A stretch of DNA of 64,000 nt from Nymphaea colorata (lineage: Eukaryota; Streptophyta; Magnoliopsida; Nymphaeales; Nymphaeaceae). The position numbers and the translations under genes are program-made. Below the pieces are notes generated by a model. The model saw nothing but the letters and a program-made list of their open reading frames with translations, had not been told where the DNA came from and did no database searches. Each line of letters starts with the position of its first letter. The stretch's first letter is position 1. The stretch covers positions 13,108,802-13,172,801 of the forward strand of contig NC_045148.1 in assembly GCF_008831285.2 (NCBI RefSeq), written 5' to 3'. This document shows, in pieces, positions 1 through 13,300 of the stretch.

Positions 1-2691
1 TTAAGTGACGGGCAGTTATTATATCAGTTTAGCAGGTTTACGTCCCAAGATATATACAGCGCAAAATGAATTTATATGTTTTGTGTGGAGAAATGACAGT
101 TTGATAAAAAATTAATTTTAAATACTAATGTGAAATGCTTACATTGATCAAAGTAATTGGAGGAAAATTAGGAAAAACCGTCGATGATGAATTTACCCCC
201 ACAAAAAAAAAGGTGCTGGTTTTTTAAGGTTGTCCGCATCTTTCCTTCTAAGTGGTGAAAGACACAACTTAAACCGTGCCGTTGGCAGTTTATATGAAGA
301 GCCACATTTATCCACTTCTGTGGACGATTTTGAATGAAATGGAAATGATATATAGGAACAATTTCTGAAAATTATATGGTTAAAAGAAAGTTTAATTCGA
401 GATGCATGCTAGACCTCAGCCGAAAACTTCAGTTAGCCTTCCAGAGATGATGTCGGCGAAAGCCTGCGTGAGGCTGGGTTGATATTCAGGTAGCTAGTGT
501 CACATTGGAAGAGCCTTGAGGACCACCCCGCCCGTCCTCTGCCTTTCCTCCTTTCAAGCCAATGAGGAAGGTCAACTTGATCAGTTCAAAAAAAAAAAAT
601 AGAGAAAGAGCGAGCTATGGGCGTGGGCTACTTCCGAACTACTACGTACCTAACAAGTTGGTTGTAAGAAAATCAATTTATTTGTGGGTGGCCTTTTTCC
701 TCGCCTGCCGGGAGTGGGAGTATATCCCCTGATCATCTGGCAAAATTTAGGTCCAACCGAACCGAAGAACATTTTGAAATCCAAATAATGTTGGATGCAC
801 ATTTTCCCTCTTAGATATTGGCAAGTTGAGCTTTAGCAAAATCTTTAATAAGACTATCCAAGTAATACTGATGATGCACCTAATTAAGATGGTGGACTCT
901 CCAGTTTCTTTCACTTTGAGGTCTTAAATTTAACTTATATATTAACCAGGTAGGTTGGAACATTCTTAGCCTAAAAACGATGGTGATTCAGGCAGAACAA
1001 AAAACTAGTCACCTTGAGGACGTTCAAGGAAGCTACTGCGGTCTTGAATGACACTTTAAAACATATGTTTTAGGAACACCAAATACTAGCTTCGGACAAT
1101 ATTGTGTGAATTCATGAATTCAACAATTGACGTAACCAAAACCTTGTTCTCGAACAAGAATATGGTATTCTATGTTCCAAGAGCAACACCCTAAAATGTT
1201 GTCTATTACAATTTTAACGCATAAAGCAAATCAACTGTAACTATATGATGATCCCACCCATCCAATCAGCAACCCCGGTAGAGTTGGAAAACCTTTTCAG
1301 TAAAAGTGGACACATCCACAGTCTGCAAATCAACCACTGGGGAACCTTGCTAGATTGGTAAAACGGAGGGTTCAGTTCTTATTCGGGCCATTCCAGGCGA
1401 GTAGTCCCAGAACTTGTGGAGTCGATAATTTCGCAGAACATGGCCTCAGGTGATGGCATCCAGCTCCAAACATCTCCTAGCGGATTTACATGTGCTTCAA
1501 AACCCCTCTCTGAATGGAAGCAAACCGGACGAGCTCTGCTGGATATGCACCTCTAACACGGAAATTCAGGGAAAAGTTTATGGGAATCCTGCCGGTCCAG
1601 ATCTATCTCAGAGGAATGGCGTCTGCATATGCGGTCGTCTCCTCTATGATATTGCTAGGTGGGACAACAGCCCTGGAATGCAGGCTTGGGACAGGGCCTT
1701 GATCAGATGTCTGAAGAAGCTGGAACCTCTCTGTAGTGCAACAGCTCAAGCTAGAGGGAACAAATTGGGATATTTGTGAGAGAGGGCCGCTCTTAATTTG
1801 CCACTGCCATTTTGTTTAAATTTGGATTTAAACTATTCGTCTTATTGTTGGAAGTGGACTCTGCTTGGAGGCGGAGGTTGGTAATAGCCGTTAGTTATAA
1901 ACCCTGCTAATTCCCTGCTCAATGGGTGGAATGGATTCGAGGGGGGGACGGGAAACCATTTTCTCTGCTCTACTAAAAGCAGTGGCACCTACTGATAAGC
2001 ATCATGATGTGCATTAGTCCGTTTTTGAAAAATAAGCTACTTTCGTTTCCTAATTAGTTTTAAACCAGTGGCTATTTTTTCAATAAAAGTAAACGTTGTA
2101 TGGATGGAGATGTGTCGATTGATACATCACACCAATCAGCAAAATGACAGCGGGTTCCGGTATTGGCAAAAGGCCAAAAAAATATGGACTAAGCAAGGCG
2201 AATTATTTTTGCAACCTTATCAGGATTCTAAAAGAAGAAGAATGATGCGTGTGAGGACGGAATATCCTACCTGGTTTTGCAACAAATTCAATTGTCCCGT
2301 CGGTCAAATTGGGAAAGAGAATGTTACAATGCCAAGGAATTGTAGGTCATCCCCCACCACAAACGCAATTAAGTACAAACCTAGAAATAATCCCATGAAC
2401 CCATCAAATTTTGACACATGGAAAAGGTATGATACACTATTGTACATGGCAAATCGCCAGAGACTCACCACTGGTCCTGTCGTCGAGGCAGCGGGCGATG
2501 CATTCCGAGCAGCAGTATTGGGCTGGCTGGGGATCAAGTGTGGTGTCTCTCTCTTTTTTATTATCTTAAATAGGCTGCGGGGCTACCGGACGAGGAAGGG
2601 ACAAGGCTGTCGTGCCCGCCCACCCAAAAGCCATATCCGAATAACTGTATTTATATCTTCAATTCAGTCCGCTGCTGCTGCCGCTTCTGCT
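1..2691. other. Intergenic; no recognised gene
   Basis: No exon of a family I recognise is visible on either strand. Open frames at 1450-1779, 1514-1702 and 2068-2697 (plus) have no familiar motif. The last one lies over the presumed 3' untranslated region of the glucanase gene on the opposite strand. The sequence is moderately AT-rich with short A runs (for example 590-600). Confidence 0.6.
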
Positions 2692-3976
2692 TCATGAAAG
2701 CAAGAACACGATCAAAGCCAAGTTCCCCAAGATTACCAACAAGGACATGTTGTTGTGGTTCGCAGCCAGCGACACGCTGCCGCTCCGTTCCTGTGCTCCG
2801 ACGTTGATCATGATATCAAACCGGCAGCCGTCTTCCGATGGATCCGCCTGTGTGATCACGGAAAGGCCGGAAAAATCACAGGAGCCCCCCTGTTGGTTTT
2901 GTGTTTGGTAGAACCGATTAAACGCATAGGAAGCATTTCCCCTGGCATCTAGGCCGCCACAGGATGAGCCGTACCCCAAACTCGTGCAATCAGCATTCAA
3001 GCAGGCGTAATTAACAGCGCCCGGCAGGCTTGAGTCCATGATACTTGCGGTGGGCGAGAGAACGCACCACTGGCGTGCCAGATACTTGACACCCCTTGCC
3101 GGAACGAGGCTCTGCCCGTTCCCGAGGTCCAGAGAATACTTCAAAGAGCCATCGTAGTAGAAGAGACCCCAGTGCCGTTCAAAATTGCCCGGTGCGACGC
3201 TCTTCATATCCTCATCAATCAAGCTAAACAAGTAAGCATCCGGTGCACCCGGCCGCTTTGGCGTGCCCTGTCCATTCGAGATCCGGGATATGAAGCCCTG
3301 ATTGAATTTCTTGGCATACTCTGAATCTGCGTAGGGAGCACCGTCTGTGGGCCACCCAACTTCTCCAACGATCACAGGGAGCGATGGGAACCCATTCTTC
3401 TCCAGGGCCCAAATCAGTGTATCATGATTAGCATCAAACACGTTGGTGTAAGAGATGGGGCCATCAACAACTGATACAGACCCGCCATCAAAAAAAGCAA
3501 AATCAGTCGGAAAATTTGGGTCCGCATTCAAGCTAAGGAAAGGGTATATGTTTATGGTGAATGGAGCCCCGTTGTTACTTAAGAATTGGATGATTGAGAG
3601 CATGAGGTCATGGATGTCCGGCCGGAAATCCCCTCCTGAAGGAAGGCCATTTGAGGACTGGTAAACATCAGCATTGAGAGGAATTGTAACTTTCACTTGC
3701 TTGCTCAGGCCCGCCTTTATGAGTGCTGCCTGAACATTTTGGAGAGCAGGGAATGTGGTCTGCTGGAAAGTCCCGTTGAAGGTTTTTAAGAAGGGTTCAT
3801 TCCCAACCGCGACATATCTGAAAGGCAGACCTCGACCAACAGCAAGAAACAAGCTCAATTAGTTTTTCATTTCTACACATCCAATGTGGACCAGGGGCCG
3901 CGCAAACTATGCCAAGAAATCGAGGAAGCAGATGCACAAGACAAACTCTTTCCAGGTCGATTGTTTGTACACAAGA

Positions 3977-4058
<82 letters not shown>

Positions 4059-4709
4059 GGAGAGAGAGAGAGAGATCTATATACAGAGAGGGAGAGGGAA
4101 CGGTGTTCAATAATTTGTAACAGGCGATATGCAACAAAATCCGTGGAAATCCCAGACTTGTAAAGTACATGGAATCACTACTTCGCCGTGCAGTGTCTCA
4201 TAAAAAGGCAAGTTCCGGAAGGGCAGTGCGGTCGAGCTAAAAGACCACCACAATTGACGCGCGGGGGCTAATGGCTACACCTATTGAAGATGATTCGGAG
4301 ATGCCAGAGAGTAACAATCTAAGCGTATTTTTGTGCGTGCATGCGCGTAGTCATAGTGCATACAATGGATCGATTACCTTACATCCACGCCGTACTTGGA
4401 GACGTAGTGAGACACATTATTCACCACCCAATTTTCTGCGACACGGACGCTTCCGGCAAGTGCAGCCAAGAAGTCATTGGGAACACCAAGCATGACCTGG
4501 ATGCCAGAATTGCCTAGAGCCTTCATAGCCTCCGGATCCGCTTCGAACAACTTCACTTTCTTAATACCATTATCTTTCAGCAACTGAACAACGATCTTCG
4601 GCGGCAAAAGATGAGTTGCCTGTGTTCCCCAATTCACACCGACTCCTGACCCTCCAACTACAGCCCCCATCAAGGCGACACAGGCAAAAAAAACCCAAAG
4701 TTTCACCAT
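2692..4709 (-). CDS. GPI-anchored glucan endo-1,3-beta-glucosidase (GH17 + X8), two exons
   Basis: Exons (minus): 4709-4378 and 3817-2692, giving 485 aa. The intron (4377-3818) is GT-AG and phase 2, and the join rebuilds the GH17 motif around YVAVGNEPF. What is seen: an N-terminal hydrophobic signal peptide; the GH17 fold beginning at GVNWGTQA; the likely acid/base Glu118 in VGNEP; the likely nucleophile Glu263 in VGEVGWP; a cysteine-rich X8 (CBM43) module at about residues 358-445 (QWCV through GCRFD); and a C-terminal hydrophobic tail (about 468-485) after a small-residue stretch, typical of a GPI signal. Family knowledge: such proteins hydrolyse or bind 1,3-beta-glucan (callose) at the outer plasma membrane or wall, including plasmodesmata. 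Length and order fit Arabidopsis endo-1,3-beta-glucosidase 5/6 type proteins. The start chosen is the Met just before the signal peptide; the open frame continues upstream without signal-like sequence. The intron carries a long TA microsatellite. Confidence 0.93.
3978..4055. repeat. (TA)n microsatellite in glucanase intron
   Basis: About 39 uninterrupted TA units followed by GA-rich sequence (4056-4095), all inside the single intron of the glucanase gene. The open frames over it encode only Tyr-Ile repeats and are not genes. Confidence 0.98.
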
Positions 4710-7310
4710 TATTACCAAAGTTTCGAAAGGCGAAACTGGACTTTCCCGTCTCCTTTTCCTTTCCTTTCCATTTCCCCCATATATATGTGAACGCGAGGGG
4801 AATGGCCTTAGAAACTCAAAATGCATAGATACCAGAGGAAAACTTGTAGGTTTCCCATATCAAGAGCTGCTTAGGATGTAAGAAAATCGGGAATTCATGA
4901 CGGAAGGAATCGGACTAAAACTTTCTGTATAAACTTTACAATGGGCCCCAGAAACCGAAGAAGATGAAAAAGGTTTCATCTTTGCATGTAGCTTTTAGGT
5001 TACACAAAGCTGCTACTTTCGATAGTTTCACTGGAAAGCTAATACTCACATATATTTTATTTCGAGCATATGGAGAAGGAAAAGCAGGGAGAAAAGGAAA
5101 GGATATATACCAATAAGAAATTGGGTGCACACCAAGCAACGGAGGGATCAAAAGTGCAGAGTGGCCGTTGAATTCCTTAGTGAATTCCTTAGTATGATCC
5201 ACTTAAGACAAGAATCCAGAGGCATGTAATTGAGATCACACGGTAAGTTGCACTGATTCGAGAAATGTGGAGAAGAGCGAACAATGTGGACATTTTATTT
5301 TCCCATCTGGGAGAAAGGAGGTGACGGTCCGGCTTAGCCTAGAGAATCCTACCGGAGTTGGACGGAGACCACCTGACCGCCCGGCTTTTGGTTTGTTGGC
5401 AACAATCAAATTCTAGAATATACAGAAACCAAGTTGCGTGAGGCGTGAAGCATGGCTAACTGGTGCCGCAAGTGCAAATTCCGGAAAAAGCGCCTTTTCG
5501 CACGTCGTCGTCTTCTTATTCTGCTTCTACGTATGCCAGCATAATATGACCCTCAGACTGCAATAAAATCTGATGCAGACCGCAGAGGCCTAGCCGCTGT
5601 CTGTTTCACCAAATGTTCTTCTTCAATCTCCTACACACTTCTTCACTGGTTACCATTGCTGATTTGAATCAAATCAGAACCAATTCGATTCCGTAGCCGA
5701 TTGTGTCAAAATTTCACTAATTCTTAATACGTTTTAATTTTTTATTTTTGAATATTATTTACATATATTTTATTAATATTTTAAAACCTTAAATATTTCG
5801 GCACATTCACAAACAATTCACCGATTTAGCAGCAGAAACCAATTTTTATAACGCTGCTAAAGATTATCATTGGTGCAATCTCCTTCACCACGTTGTCTTT
5901 GGGTATTTTACTGCACTACTCGGATTGTTGCCGGCCGAAAGCCAGTAAAAAGTGATGCTGTTTGGCCAGCTTAAGCATAGTTGAAAGACATATGGGATTC
6001 AATCGCGCCCCGAGTCTAGCAGAAAGCAATGCACGTGCAGCGCGGTGGTGCGATGACAAGGCGTTTCAATGCATCAAGATCAGCCGTCCCTTTAAAAGTG
6101 AAAGTCCGTCGTTGGGAAATCCAGTGGGTTTCCCACGCATAGCATTTGGATACACAATGGGGTGCGCGTGGGTTAGGGGCAATTCCCCCAGTAGACGCAT
6201 ATGATGCGTGCCACAACCGCGTAGAGTCTCGCGGGGGTAAACAAGTGAATGCTCATTGTCGAGTAAGGCGATGGTCGGCCGCCTTGCTTAATGACATTTA
6301 GTCATCAACTGACTTCGGCTGGGGACTTCCTCTCAAGGGAAGTCTACCCCCACCCAGATTTCGTTGATAGTAGATAGGCACTCGGAGGAATGACTAAGTT
6401 CTGATAAGGCCTCATGGCCACGGCTTGCCGATGGCCAACAATGGGATAAACTTGGATGATGGTGCTCCGAGTGCTTTGCACTCATCGTCTAGTCCACAGT
6501 CTCGAATAACGATGAACGTTTCCGCTAAAGCAAGAGATGTCAGGCTGGCCGAAGGCTTTGGGAAACGCCTTTGGAGCCGCGCGGGCCATGCAGGGCTTGA
6601 AAAAGCCGGCCCGTGACACTGATCTAGCTGCCTCAAAGTGGGATCCTAGCCGCGCCTCTCGGAGCATTCTAACGGTAACTGCATGGAGATACAACCAAGA
6701 CTTCGGTTCGGTTATGCCCTTCTGTCATTTGGAATAGCACAAAAGGAGGTGAACAACGCTCAACATGGAGCCACCAACAATGGATGATATTCTGATCCTC
6801 AGAGCGTATGCTTAAATATCTGTGTTCTCCAATTCTCCAAGCCATTCAGAGCTCCAGGGTCACCGTTGCATTTATCGATGGAATAAACGGATAACCAAAA
6901 GCCAAATATTTGTATTCAAGAGCAAAAATGACGGTTCCAAACTGGACAGGATTGAAGGGGTCATTTCCTGAATAATCTATAATCAGTGGCTGGACAGAGA
7001 CAACGGCAGGACTGACAAGCCGCAGTATAATACTAACTTTCTGCTCGCATCAGGTTTCACAAACATACGGCCAATGCTTCCCCTAAAAAGTTAAAAACAG
7101 AAGGGATTTCCCAATATAGCGTTATATCTTGATGAGTCAAAGGCGCAGACGTAAAGTGCAACAGAGCTGGATCAAACCGTATGGATTATATATCTCAAAT
7201 AGGTTGCAACATAATAATGGACAAAACATCGAAGGGAGCAAGAAGAAGCATGCTATACACTAGATGAGCCACAAATAAACGAAAAAAAAAATACAAAATT
7301 TCTTGAGGCA
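4710..7310. other. Intergenic; 5' flank of glucanase and 3' flank of S1-domain gene
   Basis: No exon recognised. 4710-4830 is the pyrimidine-rich (minus strand) leader of the glucanase gene. 5700-5850 is AT-rich. 5960-6740 is noticeably richer in GC than its surroundings, with short overlapping open frames on both strands and no recognised domain; it may be a decayed repeat such as a solo LTR. 6780-7310 is probably the 3' untranslated region of the next gene. Confidence 0.5.
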
Positions 7311-10300
7311 TTACATTTCATTGCCCTTTTCAAATCTGAACCAGTTCCAATTTGCATAAAGTGTTGCTTCATCATCAAATGGCAGGGTGCACTGGCCAAC
7401 TGAGTCCAAGTTTCTGGGTATAGAAATTGCTGGTAATCTCTGCCTGTACCTTCTAGCCATCTGCTCTGCCTCGGAGAAAACTTTCTGCATGTCAGAACAC
7501 GGAAACTTAGAGAGAGAGAAAGCAACAGAATCGAAATGCAGGAACACTTAAAGAGTTAAGTTAATCAATGTTAACCTTTTACTCCATTACAAGGATTTGG
7601 ATGCTCGCTCCCACTTGACTGGAGTCGATCAGTTCCTCAAGTACAACTAGAAGTTTGAATCCTAGTAATCAAAATCCCAACTAATTGGCAGACTAGTTGT
7701 ACGAGTCGGCTCTCAAGCCAGACGCTAATTGGTCAGACTAAGTAATTATTCAGCCGTCTCTACTAATCAACCGAACTAGATATGCACACCGAATCAAAAT
7801 ATTGCATAATGAAGACATCTCGGTGTTAGCCGAACCTGCTGTACACACGTAAATCTAGGTCCACAAGGCTTATGGATGGGATTCAATGTGTTAATGTTAG
7901 GCTCTGTTTTAGTTTAATATGTTAGATTCTGTTTTGGTTTATGTTATATTTGGGTTTATCAGACAGTTTAGATCGGGACCTTAGTAAGAACCCGCTTTGC
8001 TTATGCTGTGATCTCTATTTGGGCATGATTAGCCCTAATGCAAATTATTATGATGTTTTGTTCTCTCTCTTGATCTCTCTCCCTCTCGTTCTCTTCCTCT
8101 CTTCCACCGCACCATTTGATTGATAGCCTTGAACAATGTTATCTGTATCGTACGATACGGATGCATATCGTACGATACATATCGTATAGGTCAAGAAAAT
8201 CTATACGATACGTGTTTGAAACACGATACGCGTGCGTATCGCACCCGTAGCGCACGATACATGCGATACACCCCCGTATCGTACGATATGGGGGTAAAAT
8301 GAAAAAGGGGCCTAACAGCCCCTTTTTTGCGTCTTATTTTGAAACCTACGCTCCTCTCTCTCTCTTTTCTTGTTTCTAAACACTGCAAGAGACGTGGGAT
8401 GGAGAGATTTTCTCCATTTGCATCAAGATTTTCCGGTGAAGAAGTTTTATTTGTCGTTGTGGGGAGTCTCGGGACGGTGGGAAGCTTGGAGAAAGAGGGT
8501 TTTTTGGTTTCTAACACCAAGAAGGTAAGAAATAACTCATTTTTGCTGTTGAATCGTTCATTTCTCTTATTTCGTACATTTATTTGTATGTTTTTACTTG
8601 TTTTGTGAATATATGTTTTTACTTATTTTGTGAATATTATCCTGCATGGCAGTGGTGTACAAGGGTGAATCCCAAAGATAGGTTAAGAGTTAAGTGCAAT
8701 TATTGTAAGCAAATCATGTCAGGAGAGAGTTTTGCTTGTTTTTTCGGATTTTTTTATAATTTTTTGGATTTTTTTCTATTTTTTATAATTTTTTAATATT
8801 TTACAAATTTAAAAATAATTTTACGATACGTTACGATACGGCGTATAGGTCGGTCCGACCGATACGCGATAGGATACAGCAGTGACAACATTGGCCTTGA
8901 AGTCTATCAGTTAACCTGTCAAATAACCCCTAACAATAAGCAACACTAGGAAATGTGTGTGATAGGGTATTGCAACATGTGAATACTAATAGATGCTCCA
9001 CTGGAGTGTCATTTGACCACTGGAACCCCATCGGATTGTGATTAAAAGTGCATAGTGATTGATTATGAATGAATTTGAGTGTTATATATATGTCTTGAAT
9101 GACCTGAGTCCAACTCCTGATGCTGACATGTTAGCTCTGAAGGAGTCCAGTAGACAAAGTAGAGTGCAAGTCAAACTGCTCAGCATTTTACATAGTAAGT
9201 ATGAAAATACAGATATAGCATAACAAAAGAGGAAAGAAAATATGTACCTCCTTATTCAAAAGAAACAACCCTGGTTCACTCTCGAGTTCTGCTGTACTGC
9301 TCACAACACAAATTAGAAAAGGAGACAGGTGTTAACAACCATTACGGTATCCATTGTCTTCCTTTCTATCTGTTTAAAGATTACTAGAATGAATGAAACT
9401 ATTACCTCAGAGATATTTTATCAGGAAAGTTTGATTTCACTACTAGAACTTTCACCTTCTCGTCTACCGTAAGTAAATCACTGACAGCAGTGAGCCGTCC
9501 ACGAGTAATGTTGGTTATATGAAGCAATCCACTGCCAATCACCAGTTTGGTCAAAATAACCAACAAAGAATCCAAAGAGAAGGATGAATAAGAATTGCTT
9601 TTGTACCATGAAAAGCAAAATTAGCATAATGCACGAATAAGGCAATAAGACTATTGTTTCAATTTAAATTTGATTTCTCTGAATGAGAAAGACTGAGTTT
9701 GGTTCTAAACTAAGCTCTAGACTGGGTATAGCCACAAAAAAAAAAATAATAAAATAAAATTGGAGGTACCTGGAAACAGAAAGATTCTAATTTAAGTAAT
9801 GTAAAGAAGATTCTTATCTCTAAATGCCATCAATCATTCACCTTCTGTTAGTCTCTCCTATCCGAATCTGTGCACCATAAGGAAAAATTTTACGGACAGT
9901 TCCTTCTAGAAGTGTTCCCTCTCGAAGATGCAACAAATCCTGCAAGAAATTATCACAAATGAGTTTCTTCAGCTACAAGAAAATGTATAATAGACTGTGA
10001 GAAAGCACACCAACGACCATGTGAAAGAGTCCAAGAAGATATGAAAAGCACGTGAAACACCACACTCAACCCTATACATGTGCAAAAACATATTGAAACC
10101 TAAATGTGCGCAATCTCCTAAGCATCTGACATGCTAGATTACCAACCATTCTTTATTTCATATTTTAATCATAGCTGTCATGCGAATAAAATGAAAGAAC
10201 AGCCTAGCGCCTGTTGCAATCACACTAGGAATAAATGTCACAATATTTTAAAGATATTGGCTTTAAGGCAATTACCAGAATATGATTCTGACAATACCAG

Positions 10301-13300
10301 AATATTCAAAATATTCCTTTCAATTACTTGTCTTCTAAATTTTTTATTTGTTATATTCTTCAAAAACTTTTCTAATGGATTTGTATGCGTTCATTAAAAA
10401 GCAAGGCCAAAAAAAATTATCTTATTCTTTTACATTTTCCCTTGTATTTAAAAAAATTATATATCCAATATTCTTCCCAAGGAAACCCATTTAAACGACA
10501 AAGGAAAACAACATAAAGAAGTGCCATAGAGACACTTTTAGATGGCACCAAGTGGAAATTTTGAAGAAAATTCAACCATGAGACAGACCCTGAAAAAAAT
10601 TATGTGCAAATTGTATATAAAGAAATATAGAGAGGAGGAGGGGCAATTTGAATGCCATCCAATACATACACGGCTCATATCTGTTTTGCCCATTTTTAGG
10701 TCATTTTTCAAACAAACTTAACTGTATGAATGGACACAGAATGTTCAAATATAGCATTAAATATAAATGAAAAATTGATGTCCAAATAAAATTTGTTAAG
10801 GATTAATGCTTAGCTTTCTCAGCTCATAAAATCTCATCCGTTTGATTTATGCATACTTTTTGTCTATGCAAAATATTTGCCAGTAAAGATTTAGTGCAAA
10901 GACCAAGTCTTTGGTAGAATGACTGGACCCAATAATTTTGCAATATTTATTAGCATTAGACAAAAAGCATGGGCCCCATAATTTTTGGCAAAACTTTTCC
11001 CTTCAATCAAACAGCCCCTTAGGGACTTGACTTTCATCAAGTTACTTTATTTGTAAATTTATTGACATTGTGCATCCATCTATTTGGTTAGATGCTTGTA
11101 GAAACATTTAATCTATGAGACGACCTACAATGGGATCTACAATATATATATATATATATATATTGTACCAATCAATATCTGAAAGGAAACCCGATAAGGT
11201 CAGATCCATTTAACAGGGCCATCCTAACAGGTGAACCCTAGTGGATTCTAAAGAACATCCCTCATGAGGATAACTGCCTGGAAGGCTCCTATCACAGGAG
11301 TAGAGTTAAAATTTGATCTGTACTTTTCACCTTGAAACCCTGCATAACTTGTGGTTATGAAGAGAAGAAGTTTCACTTCATCATTGCCTTTTTCATGAGC
11401 AGAAACATAATTTCAGAAAAACGTATGAGAAATGAATTCCATGAACAAGGAAAGAAAACAAGACGAAAAGACAATATAAATCTGGCTTGATAACCTAAAT
11501 CACTGTGTGCACAAAATCTGAACTGAAGTTGCAATAACATGAACATGACCAAACAGATAGACGATTTACAATCTTTGTCCTTATACTTGCTGTCATCATT
11601 AATAATTTAAATAAGAACATTATTGTTCCTATTATAGGGGCAAAATGAACCAATAAATCTGTCAGTTGGAACTACGAGTCTATGATCCCCCAAAAACAAG
11701 ACCTGAACCTAGAGAAAGCATGCATCACAGAAAATGCTAATTTATCCAAAATCTTGATCACTAGAACAAGTAAACTTAGAAGTCATGGACATCCAATCAA
11801 AGATAACCAAATATCACTTTAGACTGAAAGTAATGTTAAATTGTCAGATATCAACAACTTGATACAAACTGTGTGCACATAGAAGTGCCACAACTCGCAC
11901 ATCAACCATGTACGCATCGAGAAATAGATGAAAGACGGGCCTTCAGCTTACATATGTAATATGGATTCCAGATATTAAGGCAAAGAAAAGAGTCAAAGGA
12001 TCAAAAAGTTTACCCAGGCTTCTCTTTCACTGATTATCAAGTCATTTTTATCCTCATCCACTCTGCTTATTTTTACAAAAAGTCGGCGACCAACCTGACA
12101 GACAAAAAAAGGAAGAAACACCAAAAACCATATTACAACACCATAGCACTCATAATTCATTATTTAAAACACAATATTATCTGTTTATAAGAAGTAAAAA
12201 GCACTGCAGACTGTGGAAGTACTTCAATCCCAAGTAGATTGGTCATTATTTCAAGAAAAAGAGATTAAAGTACATTTTCTTTCAAATCTGTGAAGCAATT
12301 GACCCTATTAATCAGCTCTGCCTTAGGAAGGAATGCTCTCAATCCCTGTGCATCCACAGCAAGAGACATTAGTCAACCACGAAATTATATGGCTGGATAA
12401 GCTGAACACAAGCAAGATCAATAGTATACCTCAATCCGTGAAAGAAGACCACCAGTATTCCATTCTGTAATTTTGACCTCAATAGGCTCATTAAATATCT
12501 TTATCTGCAGTTCATCAAACCATGCACAACATCAATCAACTAGAGAATGACCAACCATGCATTCAATCAAACTTGATGACGACAGTCTACTTCATCCAAT
12601 ATATTTAATGTCTAATGAATGTAAAAATTAAGCCCAATCATTTACTAAAAAGATGCAGGTGACAACCAAAGTAATAGCAGCACTACCACCACCAACAACA
12701 ATGACAATCCAAGAGAAACAACATGAGAAGTAAAAAGTTAAAAACAACAACAACCAAACACAAATGCCACGATTAACAGTTCTCACTTCCCAGCAGATCA
12801 GCAGATTAAGCACTGAACTTTGTGGATACTACTATTGCCCATGTGACGTATATAAGGAATACCTAGTGAAAGCACTCAAATGAATTCAGCTGATAATCCA
12901 TGTAATTCAGTTCCAATCATTGTCTAGTAATGACTTATGTGCAATAAGAAAAAAAAAAGAAAGGTTTCATCAGTTTCCAAACGATGTAGCCTAAGGCACT
13001 CAAAGAAAAGGTTTCTTAATAAATGTCTGTACCATACACCATCAAAGTAATGCATGAAGAAGCCAGAAGCCTACAATCTTTAAGAAGCACGCATATATCA
13101 CACCTAGTAGCTCACTAAGCCACATCAAGCCTCTGCATGGTCAGCTGGTACTGCTCTTGGAAGCACACAATTAACAGCTACACCAAGCTCAGAAGGCTCA
13201 TATTGGAATAAGTGGACTAAATGAAGTAGGAAAAAAAACATAGTTGATATAGTCAAAACTGGTTCGCGTGTCCATGTAACAAAAGAAAAAAACAAAAAGA

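Noticed and set aside
2068-2697. 209-codon plus-strand open frame
   Set aside because: No recognised motif and it overlaps the 3' end of the well-supported glucanase gene on the other strand; probably chance.
3884-4170. Open frames on both strands over the TA repeat
   Set aside because: They encode Tyr-Ile repeats from the microsatellite inside the glucanase intron.
5860-6760. Organellar or ribosomal DNA insertion
   Set aside because: I compared the GC-rich stretch from memory with plant 18S, 25S and plastid tRNA/rRNA operon sequence and saw no match.
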